A stretch of DNA of 64,000 bases from Galactobacillus timonensis (GTDB lineage: Bacteria; Bacillota_I; Bacilli_A; Erysipelotrichales; Erysipelotrichaceae): assembly GCF_900240265.1 (NCBI RefSeq), contig NZ_LT964739.1, positions 1,182,709-1,246,708 of the forward strand, given 5' to 3'. This document shows, piece by piece, positions 51,496 through 60,263 of this stretch (position 1 is the stretch's first letter; each line of letters starts with the position of its first letter). The position numbers were made by a program, and so were the translations under genes. A model generated the notes under the pieces. The model was not told where the DNA came from, searched no databases, and saw nothing but the letters and a program-made list of their open reading frames with translations.

Positions 51496-51886
51496 TCAAG
51501 AATGAGTGAACAAAAAAACTTTCATCACACTGTTGGCAATGGTGAAGATGAAGAAGGCAATATGCGAGATGTCGTCAAAGTTGATCGCTGCGTTGAGATT
51601 TCTTGCAAGGATGGAGTCTTCGGCCGGCGTATCGTTGGATGAAAACATGATGTCACTGCCCTGAAAGCCGAGCCTCGCAGCCATTTCAAGTTCTGTATAG
51701 GAAGAACAGTCGAGGCCGCTGCCAAGGTTCTTCATGATGTTCAGGATTGCCGGGGTTCCAGGAAAATGCCTGCTTGATCCTTGCGTCATTGGCACGGATG
51801 TCTGCCTCATCCTAGAGATAGAAGGGTGTTGGATACCGGCTGGCAATCCATCGTATCTTTTCCTCCGTAACAAACGGTCGTTTCAT
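51496..51886 (-). pseudogene. lysA-like PLP decarboxylase, 5' fragment
   Basis: Reading leftward from ATG at 51886: MKRPFVTEEKIRWIASRYPT then PFYL, a TAG stop where the family has Tyr, then DEADIRANDARIKQAFSWNPG. A frame change and loss of about ten residues follow, including the PLP-lysine segment (YFAVKAT), then NIMKNLGSGLDCSSYTELE and DIMFSSNDTPAED to about INFDDISHIAF. The remainder is missing. This is the N-terminal barrel of diaminopimelate (or carboxynorspermidine-type) decarboxylase with a nonsense mutation, a deletion or frameshift and a lost 3' end 157 bp from the ISL3 gene. Confidence 0.85.
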
Positions 51887-51953
51887 CGCGATACTTCCAT
51901 TACTTTGGATACAAGTCTACATGATCCAAGGCGGCTTATGGTACTGTGAAAGC

Positions 51954-52871
51954 ATGGAACGCTATCGCATGTTTTCGCACTGGTGCATGGAAACCTACGG
52001 CCATAAGCTGTACCGCATCGCTCTCGATGCGGGGATGACCTGTCCCAACCGGGACGGGACACTTGACAGCCGGGGCTGTATTTTCTGCGACGCGGGAGGC
52101 AGCGGTGACTTTGCGACAAAGTACGACGGCCAGAAGATCGATATGTCTTCGGTTTCTTATGTCCATCATCCGGAACTGGGGAACGGATATTTCATTGCCT
52201 ATTTTCAGGCCTACACCAATACCTATGCGCCCCTGAAGCGGCTTCGGTTTCTGTTTTCATCGGCGCTTTCAGATCCCTTGTTTGCCGGTATCTCCATCGC
52301 TACGCGGTCGGACTGTCTGGGGCCGGACGTCATTTCTCTGCTGGATGAGCTGAAGAAGGAATATCCTTCAAAGTTTATCTGGATCGAACTTGGCCTGCAG
52401 ACGATGCACGAAGATACGGCACGCTGGATGCGGCGGGGTTATCCGCTGTCTGTCTTTGAACAGGCGGTGAACGTGCTTCAAATACACGGCTTTCCGGTCA
52501 TTGTGCATGTGATTCTCGGTCTGCCCGGGGAAGACAAACAACGGGTGCTGGAAACGGTGCGCTATCTCAATCGCTTTCATCTTTTCGGTGTGAAGTATCA
52601 GCTGCTGCATGTGCTGAAGAATACGGATCTTGAAACCCTGTATGAGGAGGGAAAGGTTCATGCTTTGACACTTGATGCGTATGTGGATCTAGTCGCTGCG
52701 TGCATAGCAAGTACCGATCCGTCTGTGATTCTGATGCGGCTGAGCGGAGACGGGGATCCTGAGGAACTGATTGCGCCGTTATGGTCACTTGCAAAGAGGC
52801 AGGTGCTCAACCGGATTCAGCACGAACTCAAGACGCGAAATATTACGCAGGGGTGCTGGCTTCCGCTATAA
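51954..52871 (+). CDS. Radical SAM protein, YhcC/TIGR01212 family
   Basis: 305 aa. YGHKLYRIALDAGMTCPNRD then CIFC: the cluster CPNRDGTLDSRGCIFC holds the radical SAM cysteines in the family's C-x(11)-C-x2-C layout. LGLQTMHEDTARWMRRGY and HVILGLPGEDKQ follow. Members probably act in tRNA modification. Start at 51954 (MERYRMF) matches homologue length; no ribosome-binding site, but an extended -10-like TGGTACTGT ends 6 nt upstream. Confidence 0.87.
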   Translation: MERYRMFSHWCMETYGHKLYRIALDAGMTCPNRDGTLDSRGCIFCDAGGSGDFATKYDGQKIDMSSVSYVHHPELGNGYFIAYFQAYTNTYAPLKRLRFLFSSALSDPLFAGISIATRSDCLGPDVISLLDELKKEYPSKFIWIELGLQTMHEDTARWMRRGYPLSVFEQAVNVLQIHGFPVIVHVILGLPGEDKQRVLETVRYLNRFHLFGVKYQLLHVLKNTDLETLYEEGKVHALTLDAYVDLVAACIASTDPSVILMRLSGDGDPEELIAPLWSLAKRQVLNRIQHELKTRNITQGCWLPL

Positions 52872-52872
52872 T
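52867..52872 (+). promoter_or_regulatory. -10 box TATAAT before the TRIC gene
   Basis: TATAAT overlaps the stop region of the radical SAM gene and lies 5 nt before a TTG and 17 nt before ATG 52890. Confidence 0.4.
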
Positions 52873-52889
52873 TTCTCTTGCGTGAGACT

Positions 52890-53549
52890 ATGGAAGAGCT
52901 GACATTTATTTTTGAGATCATTGGGACGGTTGCCTTTGCGATCAGCGGCGCCATCTGCGGGCTGCGTTTTCGAAACGATCTTTTCGGTGTGATCAGTCTT
53001 GCCGTCATTACAGCGACGGGAGGAGGCGTGATCCGCGATGTGATTCTCGGTGTGACGCCGCCTTCGGCATTTACCAATCCGGTGTATGTTTCGGTTGCGG
53101 CAGTGACGGGTGTGATCGTGTTCATCGTTTCCTATGTGTCGTTAAAGAAACATCAGGAGTTCAATCCGACTTCCTATCGCCGTGTTCTCTTCTATATGGA
53201 TTCCATCGGTCTGGGCATTTTTACGGTGCTTGGCTGTCAGACTGCATTTTCGATGTACGGGGGAGACAATCTCTTTCTCTGCGTCTTTTCGGGAATGATC
53301 ACCGGTGTCGGCGGCGGTCTGTTACGGGATATGATCGTGGATCAGCTGCCGGATATCTTCCGGAAGTATGTGTATGCGGTGGCTTCGATTCTTGGCGGCC
53401 TTGTGTCGGCGCTTCTGCTGCGGGCCGGGTGCCGGTCGCTGGCCATCTATCTGCCGGCCGCAATGATTGTGGCGGTGCGGATTCTGGCGTCGCATTACAA
53501 CTGGTCGCTTCCAAAGGTTGAGGAGTTTCCGGAGCACTGGAAAAAATAA
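52890..53549 (+). CDS. TRIC-type cation channel family protein (UPF0126)
   Basis: 219 aa, seven transmembrane helices in two repeats: FEIIGTVAFAISGAICGLRF, TATGGGVIRDVILG, then LGCQTAFSMYGGDNLFLC and TGVGGGLLRDMIVDQLP. The duplicated GGG-x-(I/L)RD motif is the family hallmark. Probably a trimeric monovalent-cation (or glycine-linked) channel. Start could be TTG 52878. The shared terminator is 150 bp downstream. Confidence 0.9.
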   Translation: MEELTFIFEIIGTVAFAISGAICGLRFRNDLFGVISLAVITATGGGVIRDVILGVTPPSAFTNPVYVSVAAVTGVIVFIVSYVSLKKHQEFNPTSYRRVLFYMDSIGLGIFTVLGCQTAFSMYGGDNLFLCVFSGMITGVGGGLLRDMIVDQLPDIFRKYVYAVASILGGLVSALLLRAGCRSLAIYLPAAMIVAVRILASHYNWSLPKVEEFPEHWKK

Positions 53550-53698
53550 ACCGGTTCACATAATTTCCCATAATTTTGACATAATCCTGCGAGAAGGAAT
53601 GTCTACTATAAAAGTGCAGACGAAATGATGAAACGTCTGCGATACTTGGTTGGTCAACCCCCTTTCCCAGCCATAATAAAAAGAAGTTGTAAATCCCC
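53550..53698. other. Structured intergenic segment, possible small RNA or 3' UTR
   Basis: 149 bp. A TATAAA box near 53607 precedes a 7-bp hairpin GCAGACG / CGTCTGC (53617-53641) and GGTTG / CAACC, ending at the bidirectional terminator at 53699. No family recognised. Confidence 0.3.
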
Positions 53699-53729
53699 GA
53701 AAAAGAGCCCGCGCAAGCGGCCCTTTTTC
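53699..53729. terminator. Bidirectional terminator
   Basis: GAAAAAG...GCCCGC-GCAA-GCGGCC...CTTTTTC; A-tract before and T-tract after the GC stem serve both the TRIC gene and the convergent EamA gene. Confidence 0.8.
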
Positions 53730-53767
53730 GTAGGGGGTGGAATCTGTCGCGCTCTGAGAGGTTCTGC

Positions 53768-54655
53768 TTAATCCTTCTTATTGCGCGAAATCAGCGCGAG
53801 CATCGCAAAGATGCACACGAAGCCGATCAGATCATAGACGGTAAAGGAGGAGCCGAAGATGGCGACGGTGACGATGGCTGCGGTAGCCGGCTCCGAGAAG
53901 CCGTAGAGGATGCCCTTTTCGGGACCGATCAGATGGACGCCGGCCATGTAAAGAGGGAAGGCCATCACGTTGCCGACCAGGACGACGAAGCAGATACCAA
54001 GGATGCCGACAAAGTCCGGTGTATAGCTGTAGGTCCAGATATGGAAGACGATGGCAAAGAAGACGGAGCCCATCAGAAAGGCCCATCCCTGAAGCATCGT
54101 TACGGGGTATTTCTGCAGAAGCTTCTCCGGAACGACGTTGTAGATCATGACGGTAACCGCGCAGCAGACGCCGGTGATCAGGGCATTGATAGGTACCGCA
54201 TCACCCTTGGTTCCATGGGTTGTCAGCAGATAGACGCCCGTCAGCGCCAGCACGATGGCACTGATTTCATTGAAGGAGGGCGGGCGGTGAAAACGGATGC
54301 ACTCGACAAGGAGAATGAAGATCGGCGAAAGGTCCTGCAGGATCGTTCCGACAGCGGCAGAAGAAAGCTGAATCGTACGGAAGTACAGATACTGGCACAG
54401 GCTGACGCCCAGAAGTCCGTAGACAATCAGCTGGAGGCGGTCATCCTTTCCCTTCCAGACTTCCAGTGTCTGCCGGCGGTTATGAAGGAAGCTGTACAAA
54501 AGGAGAATGATGCCCGCAGCTCCGAGACGAATCGGCACGAGCCAGTGGGCATCCATGCCTTTGACATCAAACAGGTACTGTCCCATACTCCCGGAAAGAC
54601 CCCAGCAGACGCCGCCCATCAGCGTCAGAAATGCTCCCTTTACGTTTTTGCTCAT
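53768..54655 (-). CDS. EamA/DMT-family transporter
   Basis: 295 aa, ten transmembrane helices in two EamA repeats: GAFLTLMGGVCWGLSGSMGQ at the start and NALITGVCCAVTVMIYNVVP at the second repeat, GFSEPATAAIVTVAIFG near the end. Exports a metabolite or takes part in drug/metabolite efflux; substrate unknown. No ribosome-binding site precedes the ATG, but a consensus TATAAT (54663-54668) lies 7 nt upstream. Confidence 0.88.
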   Translation of the reverse strand: MSKNVKGAFLTLMGGVCWGLSGSMGQYLFDVKGMDAHWLVPIRLGAAGIILLLYSFLHNRRQTLEVWKGKDDRLQLIVYGLLGVSLCQYLYFRTIQLSSAAVGTILQDLSPIFILLVECIRFHRPPSFNEISAIVLALTGVYLLTTHGTKGDAVPINALITGVCCAVTVMIYNVVPEKLLQKYPVTMLQGWAFLMGSVFFAIVFHIWTYSYTPDFVGILGICFVVLVGNVMAFPLYMAGVHLIGPEKGILYGFSEPATAAIVTVAIFGSSFTVYDLIGFVCIFAMLALISRNKKD

Positions 54656-54662
54656 GTGGGCA

Positions 54663-54668
54663 ATTATA
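54663..54668 (-). promoter_or_regulatory. Consensus -10 box 7 nt before the EamA ATG
   Basis: Minus strand TATAAT, then TGCCCAC, then ATG: the clearest leaderless arrangement in the window. Confidence 0.6.
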
Positions 54669-54785
54669 TCCTTCTGTATACGAGAATTGCCGTAAATTCT
54701 TCGTATACTGATACAGGCGGGCTTTTCTTTTGAAAAAGACAGCCGTGCGCTTTAAAATACTGAGGTTTTAACAGTGGAGGTTTTC

Positions 54786-57719
54786 ATGCGAGTAGGACTG
54801 GATATCGGGTCGACTACGATCAAGTGCGTCGTTCTGGATGATGCGCAGCACATCGTTTATTCCACATATGAACGGCATATGAGCCATATTCTTGAAAAAG
54901 GAGAAGAGATCCTGTCCCGTATCCTTCGCGACTATATTCCGGATGGCAAGGCTTATCTTGCAATCTCCGGATCGGCAGGCATGGGCCTGGCGGAACGCAG
55001 CGGCATTCCCTTTGTTCAGGAGGTGTTCGCTACCCGCGTTGCCGCAAAGCGGCTGGCACCGGGCACCGACTGCATCATTGAGCTGGGCGGCGAAGATGCC
55101 AAGATCCTGTTTCTGACCAATGGTGTTGAAGTACGTATGAACGGCTCCTGTGCCGGCGGTACGGGTGCGTTCATCGATCAGATGGCGACACTGCTGAAGA
55201 TGGCACCGGATGAGATGGACAAGGCGGCCCTCAAGGCGGAGCGTACCTATACGATCGCTTCACGCTGCGGCGTCTTTGCAAAGTCAGACGTGCAGCCTTT
55301 GATCAATCAGGGTGCCAAGGCCGGTGATATTGCGGCCTCCATTTATCAGGCGGTTGTCAACCAGACAATTGCGGGACTTGCCCAGGGGCGTCCGATTCAG
55401 GGAAACGTTCTGTATCTTGGCGGACCGCTGACCTTCTCGGCATGTCTGCGCAAGTGCTTTGATGATACGCTCCATGTGCAGGGGAAGTGCCCTGAGAATT
55501 CGCTGCTGTATGTAGCAATGGGGGCGGCTTTCTATGCGGACCATGAGGTTGATATCCATGCGGCGATCGATTCTCTGCATGCCTACAGTTCGACGGCAAC
55601 CTACAACTCTCTGCCGCCGCTGTTCAAGAATAAAGAGGAATACTGGGAGTTCCATAACCGCCATGCCAGGGCATCAGTGCCAACGCGCAAGTGGACGGAT
55701 GATGTTGGGCCGGTGCATATCGGCATTGACTCGGGATCGACGACCATCAAGATGGTTGTCATCGACAATGACGGCAGGATTCTGTACCAGTGGTATCAGC
55801 CCAATAACGGCAATCCGATCATTCCGATGCGAGAGACGCTGATGAAGCTTTACCAGCTCCATCCCAATATGCAGGTGGCTTCCGCGACGACGACAGGCTA
55901 TGGCGAAGAACTGATGAAACATGCGTTCCACTGCGACTTCGGTCTGGTTGAGACAGTGGCTCACTTTACTGCTGCCCGCAACTTCATGCCGGACGTGGAC
56001 TTCATCATCGATATCGGCGGCCAGGACATGAAGTGCTTCAAGATCGAGGACGGCGCAATTTCGAGCATCTTCCTCAATGAGGCATGTTCGTCGGGCTGCG
56101 GATCGTTCCTGCAGACGTTTGCCAAGGCACTTGGCTATGATGTGCAGGAGTTTGCGCGCATGGGTCTCTATGGGGATCGGCCGGTGGATCTTGGTTCGCG
56201 CTGCACGGTCTTCATGAATTCGCAGGTGAAGCAGGCGCAGAAGGACGGGGCGTCGCTGGAAAACATCAGTGCCGGCCTTTCGATTTCGGTCGTCAAGAAT
56301 GCGCTGTACAAGGTCATCCGCTGCGCGAGCCCGGAAGAGCTTGGGCGCAAGATCGTCGTGCAGGGCGGTACGTTCTACAATGAGTCGGTTCTGCGCGCGT
56401 TCGAGAAGGAGATGGGCGTCAACGTCATCCGTCCCGACATTGCGGGACTGATGGGCGCCTATGGTGCGGCATTATACGGAAAGAAACATGCGGGTGCCGA
56501 CGGGCACAGTACGCTGTTGAATCTTGCGGAGCTTGAAGGCTTCCAGCAGGATGTGAAGGCATTTACATGCCAGCTGTGCGGCAATCACTGCCAGCTGACG
56601 ATCAATACGTTTGCGGATGGGAAGAAGTTCATCTCGGGTAACCGCTGCGATCGTCCGGTGACCGGCAAGAGCAACGATGAGTCGCTGAACATGTACGCAT
56701 GGAAGCAGAAGAAGCTCCATGACTATGCGGCGGATCAGGGCGATGGCAATAGAGGCACGATCGGCATTCCGCTGACGCTGAACATGTATGAACTTCTGCC
56801 GTTCTGGCATGCGTTCTGGAAGACGCTCGGCTTCCGGGTGCTGGTGTCGCCGCCTTCGACGCGCAAGATGTACCAGGATGGTCAGGGTACGATTCCAAGT
56901 GATACGGTGTGCTATCCGGCGAAGCTGACGCACGGGCACATTCACTGGCTGGCTGAGAAGCATCCGGATGCGATCTTCTATCCGTGCATGAGCTACAACA
57001 TGGATGAGCATCTGGGTGACAATCACTATAACTGTCCGGTTGTGGCCTATTATCCGGAGGTTCTGGAGGACAATTGCAGGGAGCTGGAGGGTGAGACCTT
57101 CCTGCGCCCGTTCATTGATCTTTCGCATCCGGATGAGTTCCGCAAACGGTTCCCGGCGTTCATTCATGAGCACTGGCCGAAGATTGAGGATGAAGAGATC
57201 GATGCGGCGATCACGGCAGCGTACCGGGAATACTACAAATATATGGCTGAGACGCGTGCCAAGGGCGATGAAGTAATCGCCGAAGCAAGAAAACAGGGCC
57301 GGCATATTCTGGTACTGTCCGGTCGTCCGTATCATGTGGATCCGGAGGTGAATCACGGCATTGACCGTCTGATTACGAAGATGGGTGCGGCTGTCATTAC
57401 GGAGGACTCCATTTCGGAAAAGACGGGACACATGAAGACGGCGGTCCTGAATCAGTGGAGCTATCATTCGCGGCTGTATGCGGCGGCGAAGTACTGTACG
57501 ACGCAGCCGGACATGGATCTGGTGCAGCTGGTTTCGTTCGGATGCGGTCTGGATGCGATTACAACCGATGAGACGAAGGAGATTCTGCAGGAGGGCGGCA
57601 AGCTGTATACGCAGTTGAAGATTGATGAGATCACCAACCTTGGTACGGTAAACATTCGTCTGCGTTCGCTGCTGGCGGCATTGGAAGAGCGGAAGGAAGA
57701 TGCGAGGGAGGAAGCGTAA
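54786..57719 (+). CDS. Acyl-CoA dehydratase activase (double BadF/BcrA ATPase plus DUF2229)
   Basis: 977 aa from ATG at 54786 (GGAGG 5-6 nt upstream). Two activase ATPase modules: GLDIGSTTIKCVVLDD with GGEDAKILFL and SCAGGTGAFIDQMA (about 1-260), and GIDSGSTTIKMVVIDN with GGQDMKCFKI and CSSGCGSFLQ (about 315-560). Cys in SCAGGTG/SRCGVF and ACSSGC/SRCTVF would hold Fe-S clusters. Then a Cys cluster CQLCGNHC...C and a DUF2229 region (about 650-900). HgdC-type activators use ATP to drive an electron into a dehydratase. Directly coupled to the next gene (TAAATG). Confidence 0.88.
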   Translation: MRVGLDIGSTTIKCVVLDDAQHIVYSTYERHMSHILEKGEEILSRILRDYIPDGKAYLAISGSAGMGLAERSGIPFVQEVFATRVAAKRLAPGTDCIIELGGEDAKILFLTNGVEVRMNGSCAGGTGAFIDQMATLLKMAPDEMDKAALKAERTYTIASRCGVFAKSDVQPLINQGAKAGDIAASIYQAVVNQTIAGLAQGRPIQGNVLYLGGPLTFSACLRKCFDDTLHVQGKCPENSLLYVAMGAAFYADHEVDIHAAIDSLHAYSSTATYNSLPPLFKNKEEYWEFHNRHARASVPTRKWTDDVGPVHIGIDSGSTTIKMVVIDNDGRILYQWYQPNNGNPIIPMRETLMKLYQLHPNMQVASATTTGYGEELMKHAFHCDFGLVETVAHFTAARNFMPDVDFIIDIGGQDMKCFKIEDGAISSIFLNEACSSGCGSFLQTFAKALGYDVQEFARMGLYGDRPVDLGSRCTVFMNSQVKQAQKDGASLENISAGLSISVVKNALYKVIRCASPEELGRKIVVQGGTFYNESVLRAFEKEMGVNVIRPDIAGLMGAYGAALYGKKHAGADGHSTLLNLAELEGFQQDVKAFTCQLCGNHCQLTINTFADGKKFISGNRCDRPVTGKSNDESLNMYAWKQKKLHDYAADQGDGNRGTIGIPLTLNMYELLPFWHAFWKTLGFRVLVSPPSTRKMYQDGQGTIPSDTVCYPAKLTHGHIHWLAEKHPDAIFYPCMSYNMDEHLGDNHYNCPVVAYYPEVLEDNCRELEGETFLRPFIDLSHPDEFRKRFPAFIHEHWPKIEDEEIDAAITAAYREYYKYMAETRAKGDEVIAEARKQGRHILVLSGRPYHVDPEVNHGIDRLITKMGAAVITEDSISEKTGHMKTAVLNQWSYHSRLYAAAKYCTTQPDMDLVQLVSFGCGLDAITTDETKEILQEGGKLYTQLKIDEITNLGTVNIRLRSLLAALEERKEDAREEA

Positions 57720-59009
57720 ATGGAATATCTGACCCCGAATTTTACGAAGGATATGCTCAAGGACTATACGGTTCTTGTGCCGAATATGTGTCCGGTACAG
57801 TTCCGTCTGGTCAAGGCGGCGATGGAGTCGGAAGGCTATCATCGCATTGAACTGATCGGAACGGGCTCCAGCGAGGTGACACAGCTGGGCCTGAAGTATG
57901 TGCACAATGATACGTGCTATCCGGCGCTGATCATCATTGGTCAGTTTCTCGATGCGCTGAACTCGGGAAAGTACGACGTTCATAAGACGGCGCTGCTGAT
58001 TACCCAGTCGGGCGGCGGCTGCCGGGCGAGCAACTACATCAAGCTTCTGCGCAAGGCGCTGGTCCGGGCGGGCTATGACTATGTTCCGGTGGCGAGTGCC
58101 AACGTGTCCGGTCTTGAGAAGGGATCCATTCTTCCCTGGACGCCGCGAATGTTGATGAAGATTCTGGCGGCGGTTGAGTATGGGGACATGCTGGTGGCAG
58201 TGCGCAATCAGGTGCAGGCCTATGAAATTCATAAGGGCGATGCCGATGCGCTGCAACAGAAATGGCTGGAGCAGCTGGATCAGGATATCCGCCGCAACAA
58301 GCACTACCTGATTCCGAGCTTTGGCCATGTGTTCCACCAGATTGCCAGTTCCTTTGCCGGGATTCCTGTCAAGAAGGAGCCGAAGGTGAAGGTCGGCGTT
58401 GTCGGTGAGATCTATGTCAAGTTCTCTCCGACCGGCAATAACAATCTGCAGAAGATGCTGGAAAATGAGGGCTGTGAAGTCAACCTGCCGTCGCTGATGG
58501 GATATGCGAAGTACTGCATGGCCAACTGGGCGCTGGATACGGAATACTATGGCATTTCCAAGACGATGGGGAAGTGGTGCAGCTTCGGCCTGAAGTTTGT
58601 GGAATCCATTTCGAAGAAGATGGCGAAGGCGCTGAAGCAGTTCGGCTTTTATGCGGAAGGTTCGTTCTATGATCTGATGAAGAAGCCGGAAGGGATTCTG
58701 GGCCTTGGTACGAAGATGGGTGAAGGATGGCTGCTGACCGGAGAAATGTGTGAGCTGATCGAAAACGGTTATGCCAACATCGTGTGTGCGCAGCCGTTTG
58801 GATGTCTGCCGAACCATATTGCAGGCAAAGGTGCCATCAGCAAGCTTCGTCAGCGTTATCCGGAAGCCAACATTACGCCGGTGGACTATGATCCCAGTGC
58901 AACGATGGTCAACCAGGAGAACCGGATCAAGCTGATGCTGGCAGTGGCGCGTGAGAATCTGCAGAATGCGACGGAAGCGTCGCGGAAGACAGCAGAGGCT
59001 GCGGCCTGA
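57720..59009 (+). CDS. 2-hydroxyacyl-CoA dehydratase-like protein
   Basis: 429 aa. HGD-D family features: NMCPVQFRLVKAAMESEGYH, YVHNDTCYPALIIIGQFLDA, TQSGGGCRASNYI and ANIVCAQPFGCLPNHIAGKG, with the Cys residues expected to ligate an Fe-S cluster. Begins immediately after the activase stop. This fused activase plus single dehydratase-like subunit is a conserved pair in anaerobic Firmicutes whose real substrate is not settled, so a fermentation role should not be assumed. Confidence 0.85.
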   Translation: MEYLTPNFTKDMLKDYTVLVPNMCPVQFRLVKAAMESEGYHRIELIGTGSSEVTQLGLKYVHNDTCYPALIIIGQFLDALNSGKYDVHKTALLITQSGGGCRASNYIKLLRKALVRAGYDYVPVASANVSGLEKGSILPWTPRMLMKILAAVEYGDMLVAVRNQVQAYEIHKGDADALQQKWLEQLDQDIRRNKHYLIPSFGHVFHQIASSFAGIPVKKEPKVKVGVVGEIYVKFSPTGNNNLQKMLENEGCEVNLPSLMGYAKYCMANWALDTEYYGISKTMGKWCSFGLKFVESISKKMAKALKQFGFYAEGSFYDLMKKPEGILGLGTKMGEGWLLTGEMCELIENGYANIVCAQPFGCLPNHIAGKGAISKLRQRYPEANITPVDYDPSATMVNQENRIKLMLAVARENLQNATEASRKTAEAAA

Positions 59010-59040
59010 GCACAGAATATAAAGTCAGCACAACGACAAA

Positions 59041-59072
59041 ACCGGAGACGTGTATAGCGCTCCGGTTTTTTT
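59041..59072 (+). terminator. Terminator of the dehydratase pair
   Basis: ACCGGAG / CTCCGGT stem with a 12-nt loop, then TTTTTTT. Confidence 0.85.
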
Positions 59073-59079
59073 GCGCCGC

Positions 59080-59085
59080 TACAAT
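59080..59085 (+). promoter_or_regulatory. -10 box 6 nt before the patatin ATG
   Basis: TACAAT, then AATGGC, then ATG at 59092, with no Shine-Dalgarno possible in the gap after the upstream terminator. Confidence 0.5.
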
Positions 59086-59091
59086 AATGGC

Positions 59092-60012
59092 ATGGCAACG
59101 ACACAGAAATTTCTTGATGTTTACAGCGGTGTTTCCAAACTTCCGGCCGGTCATGCGCGGGATGTGATTGTCCCCGGGTGTATGGTGCTGGAAGGCGGCG
59201 CATGGCGTGGCATCTATACGCAGGGCGCGCTTGATTTCTATATGCAGAACGACATCAACATGGCGGCAACCATCGGCGTTTCGGCCGGCGCGATGAGCGG
59301 GCTCAGCTATGTTTCGGGACAGATCGGCCGCAGTGCGCGGATCAATCTTTCCTACCGCCATGATCCGAACTACTACGGTGTTCCGGCTGTGCTGCAGAAT
59401 CACGGGATTACGGGCTTCCAGTTTGTGTTTGAAAATGTGAACAGGGAGGATCCGCTGGACAAAGCTGCATTCAATGATCCGCGCCGCCGCTTCATTGCCC
59501 CGGCGACGAATATTGAAACCGGTGAAGCAGAATACTTTGAAAACGGGAAATGCAGCGACATATTTCAGGGGATCCGGGCAAGCGCAACGGTTCCGTTCCT
59601 TTCGGAGCCGGTCGAAATCGACGGGAAGAAATATCTGGATGGCGGCATTGCCTGCAAGATTCCAGTGGAGTGGGCGCTGCAGGAAGGCTATGAGAAGATC
59701 ATCGTCATCAAGACGCAGGATTCTTCCTACCGCAAGACGTCGAATATGCCGGAAGGGCTCATCCGCTCCTTCTATCACAGGTATCCCCGTCTGATGGAGG
59801 ACATGCTGAGGGAGATGGAGAGCTACAATGCGCTGTGCGATCGGATCGATGCGCTGGCGGAAGAAGGGCGGATCTTTGTTCTGGCACCTTCAAGGCCGAT
59901 CCGGATTGACCGCTTTGAAAAGAACATGGAACGCCTGGGAGAACTGTACTGGCGCGGTTATCACGATGCAAGTGCCTCCTTCACAAAACTGCAGGAGTAT
60001 CTGAAGAAGTAA
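59092..60012 (+). CDS. Patatin-like phospholipase (YjjU-type)
   Basis: 306 aa. Oxyanion-hole VLEGGAWRGIYTQGALD, nucleophile Ser in TIGVSAGAMSGLSY (G-x-S-x-G) and catalytic Asp in YLDGGIA. Predicted cytoplasmic lipid acyl hydrolase; no signal peptide. ATG 59092 is the first possible start after the upstream terminator; it has no ribosome-binding site but has TACAAT 6 nt upstream. Confidence 0.88.
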   Translation: MATTQKFLDVYSGVSKLPAGHARDVIVPGCMVLEGGAWRGIYTQGALDFYMQNDINMAATIGVSAGAMSGLSYVSGQIGRSARINLSYRHDPNYYGVPAVLQNHGITGFQFVFENVNREDPLDKAAFNDPRRRFIAPATNIETGEAEYFENGKCSDIFQGIRASATVPFLSEPVEIDGKKYLDGGIACKIPVEWALQEGYEKIIVIKTQDSSYRKTSNMPEGLIRSFYHRYPRLMEDMLREMESYNALCDRIDALAEEGRIFVLAPSRPIRIDRFEKNMERLGELYWRGYHDASASFTKLQEYLKK

Positions 60013-60020
60013 ATGAATAT

Positions 60021-60070
60021 GCCGCAGCATTCAGACATAAAGATCGTGCCTGACTGCTGCAGCTTTTTTT
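60021..60070 (+). terminator. Terminator of the patatin gene
   Basis: GCCGCAGCATTCAG pairs with CTGACTGCTGCAGC imperfectly, followed by seven T. Confidence 0.7.
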
Positions 60071-60096
60071 GTCCCCCCCCCTGAATTTCAAAAACA

Positions 60097-60205
60097 GTGA
60101 ATCTGCGGAAATCAGCCGATTTAAAATATGCAAATCTGCGGAAAAACATCATTTTAAAAACTGCAAATCTGCGGAAAAATGGGATTTGAAAACTTGCAAA
60201 TCTGC
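60097..60205 (+). repeat. 33-bp tandem repeats (three full units plus part)
   Basis: AATCTGCGGAAA-type unit beginning at 60100, 60133, 60166 and 60199, exactly 33 bp apart; conserved core GCAAATCTGCGGAAAAA. In one rightward frame it encodes an 11-residue repeat CKSAEKxxFKx. A run of nine C (60073-60081) lies just upstream. Confidence 0.85.
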
Positions 60206-60263
60206 ATGTGCATATGTAATTGAATGGTGCAGGGGCTTATTCGTACTGTGGGGAGTAATGAAC

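Noticed and set aside
56472..58817. 781-codon leftward frame opposite the activase/dehydratase genes
   Set aside because: Shadow created by codon bias of two well-identified genes on the other strand; spans both genes and has no family features.
60097..60205. CRISPR-like array at the 33-bp repeats
   Set aside because: The whole 33-bp unit is repeated in tandem; there are no unique spacers between short repeats and no cas genes.
60069..60263. 33-bp repeats as part of an expressed small protein
   Set aside because: The frame begins at a TTG next to a terminator T-run and ends in the frameshifted ATPase remnant, so a functional product is unlikely.
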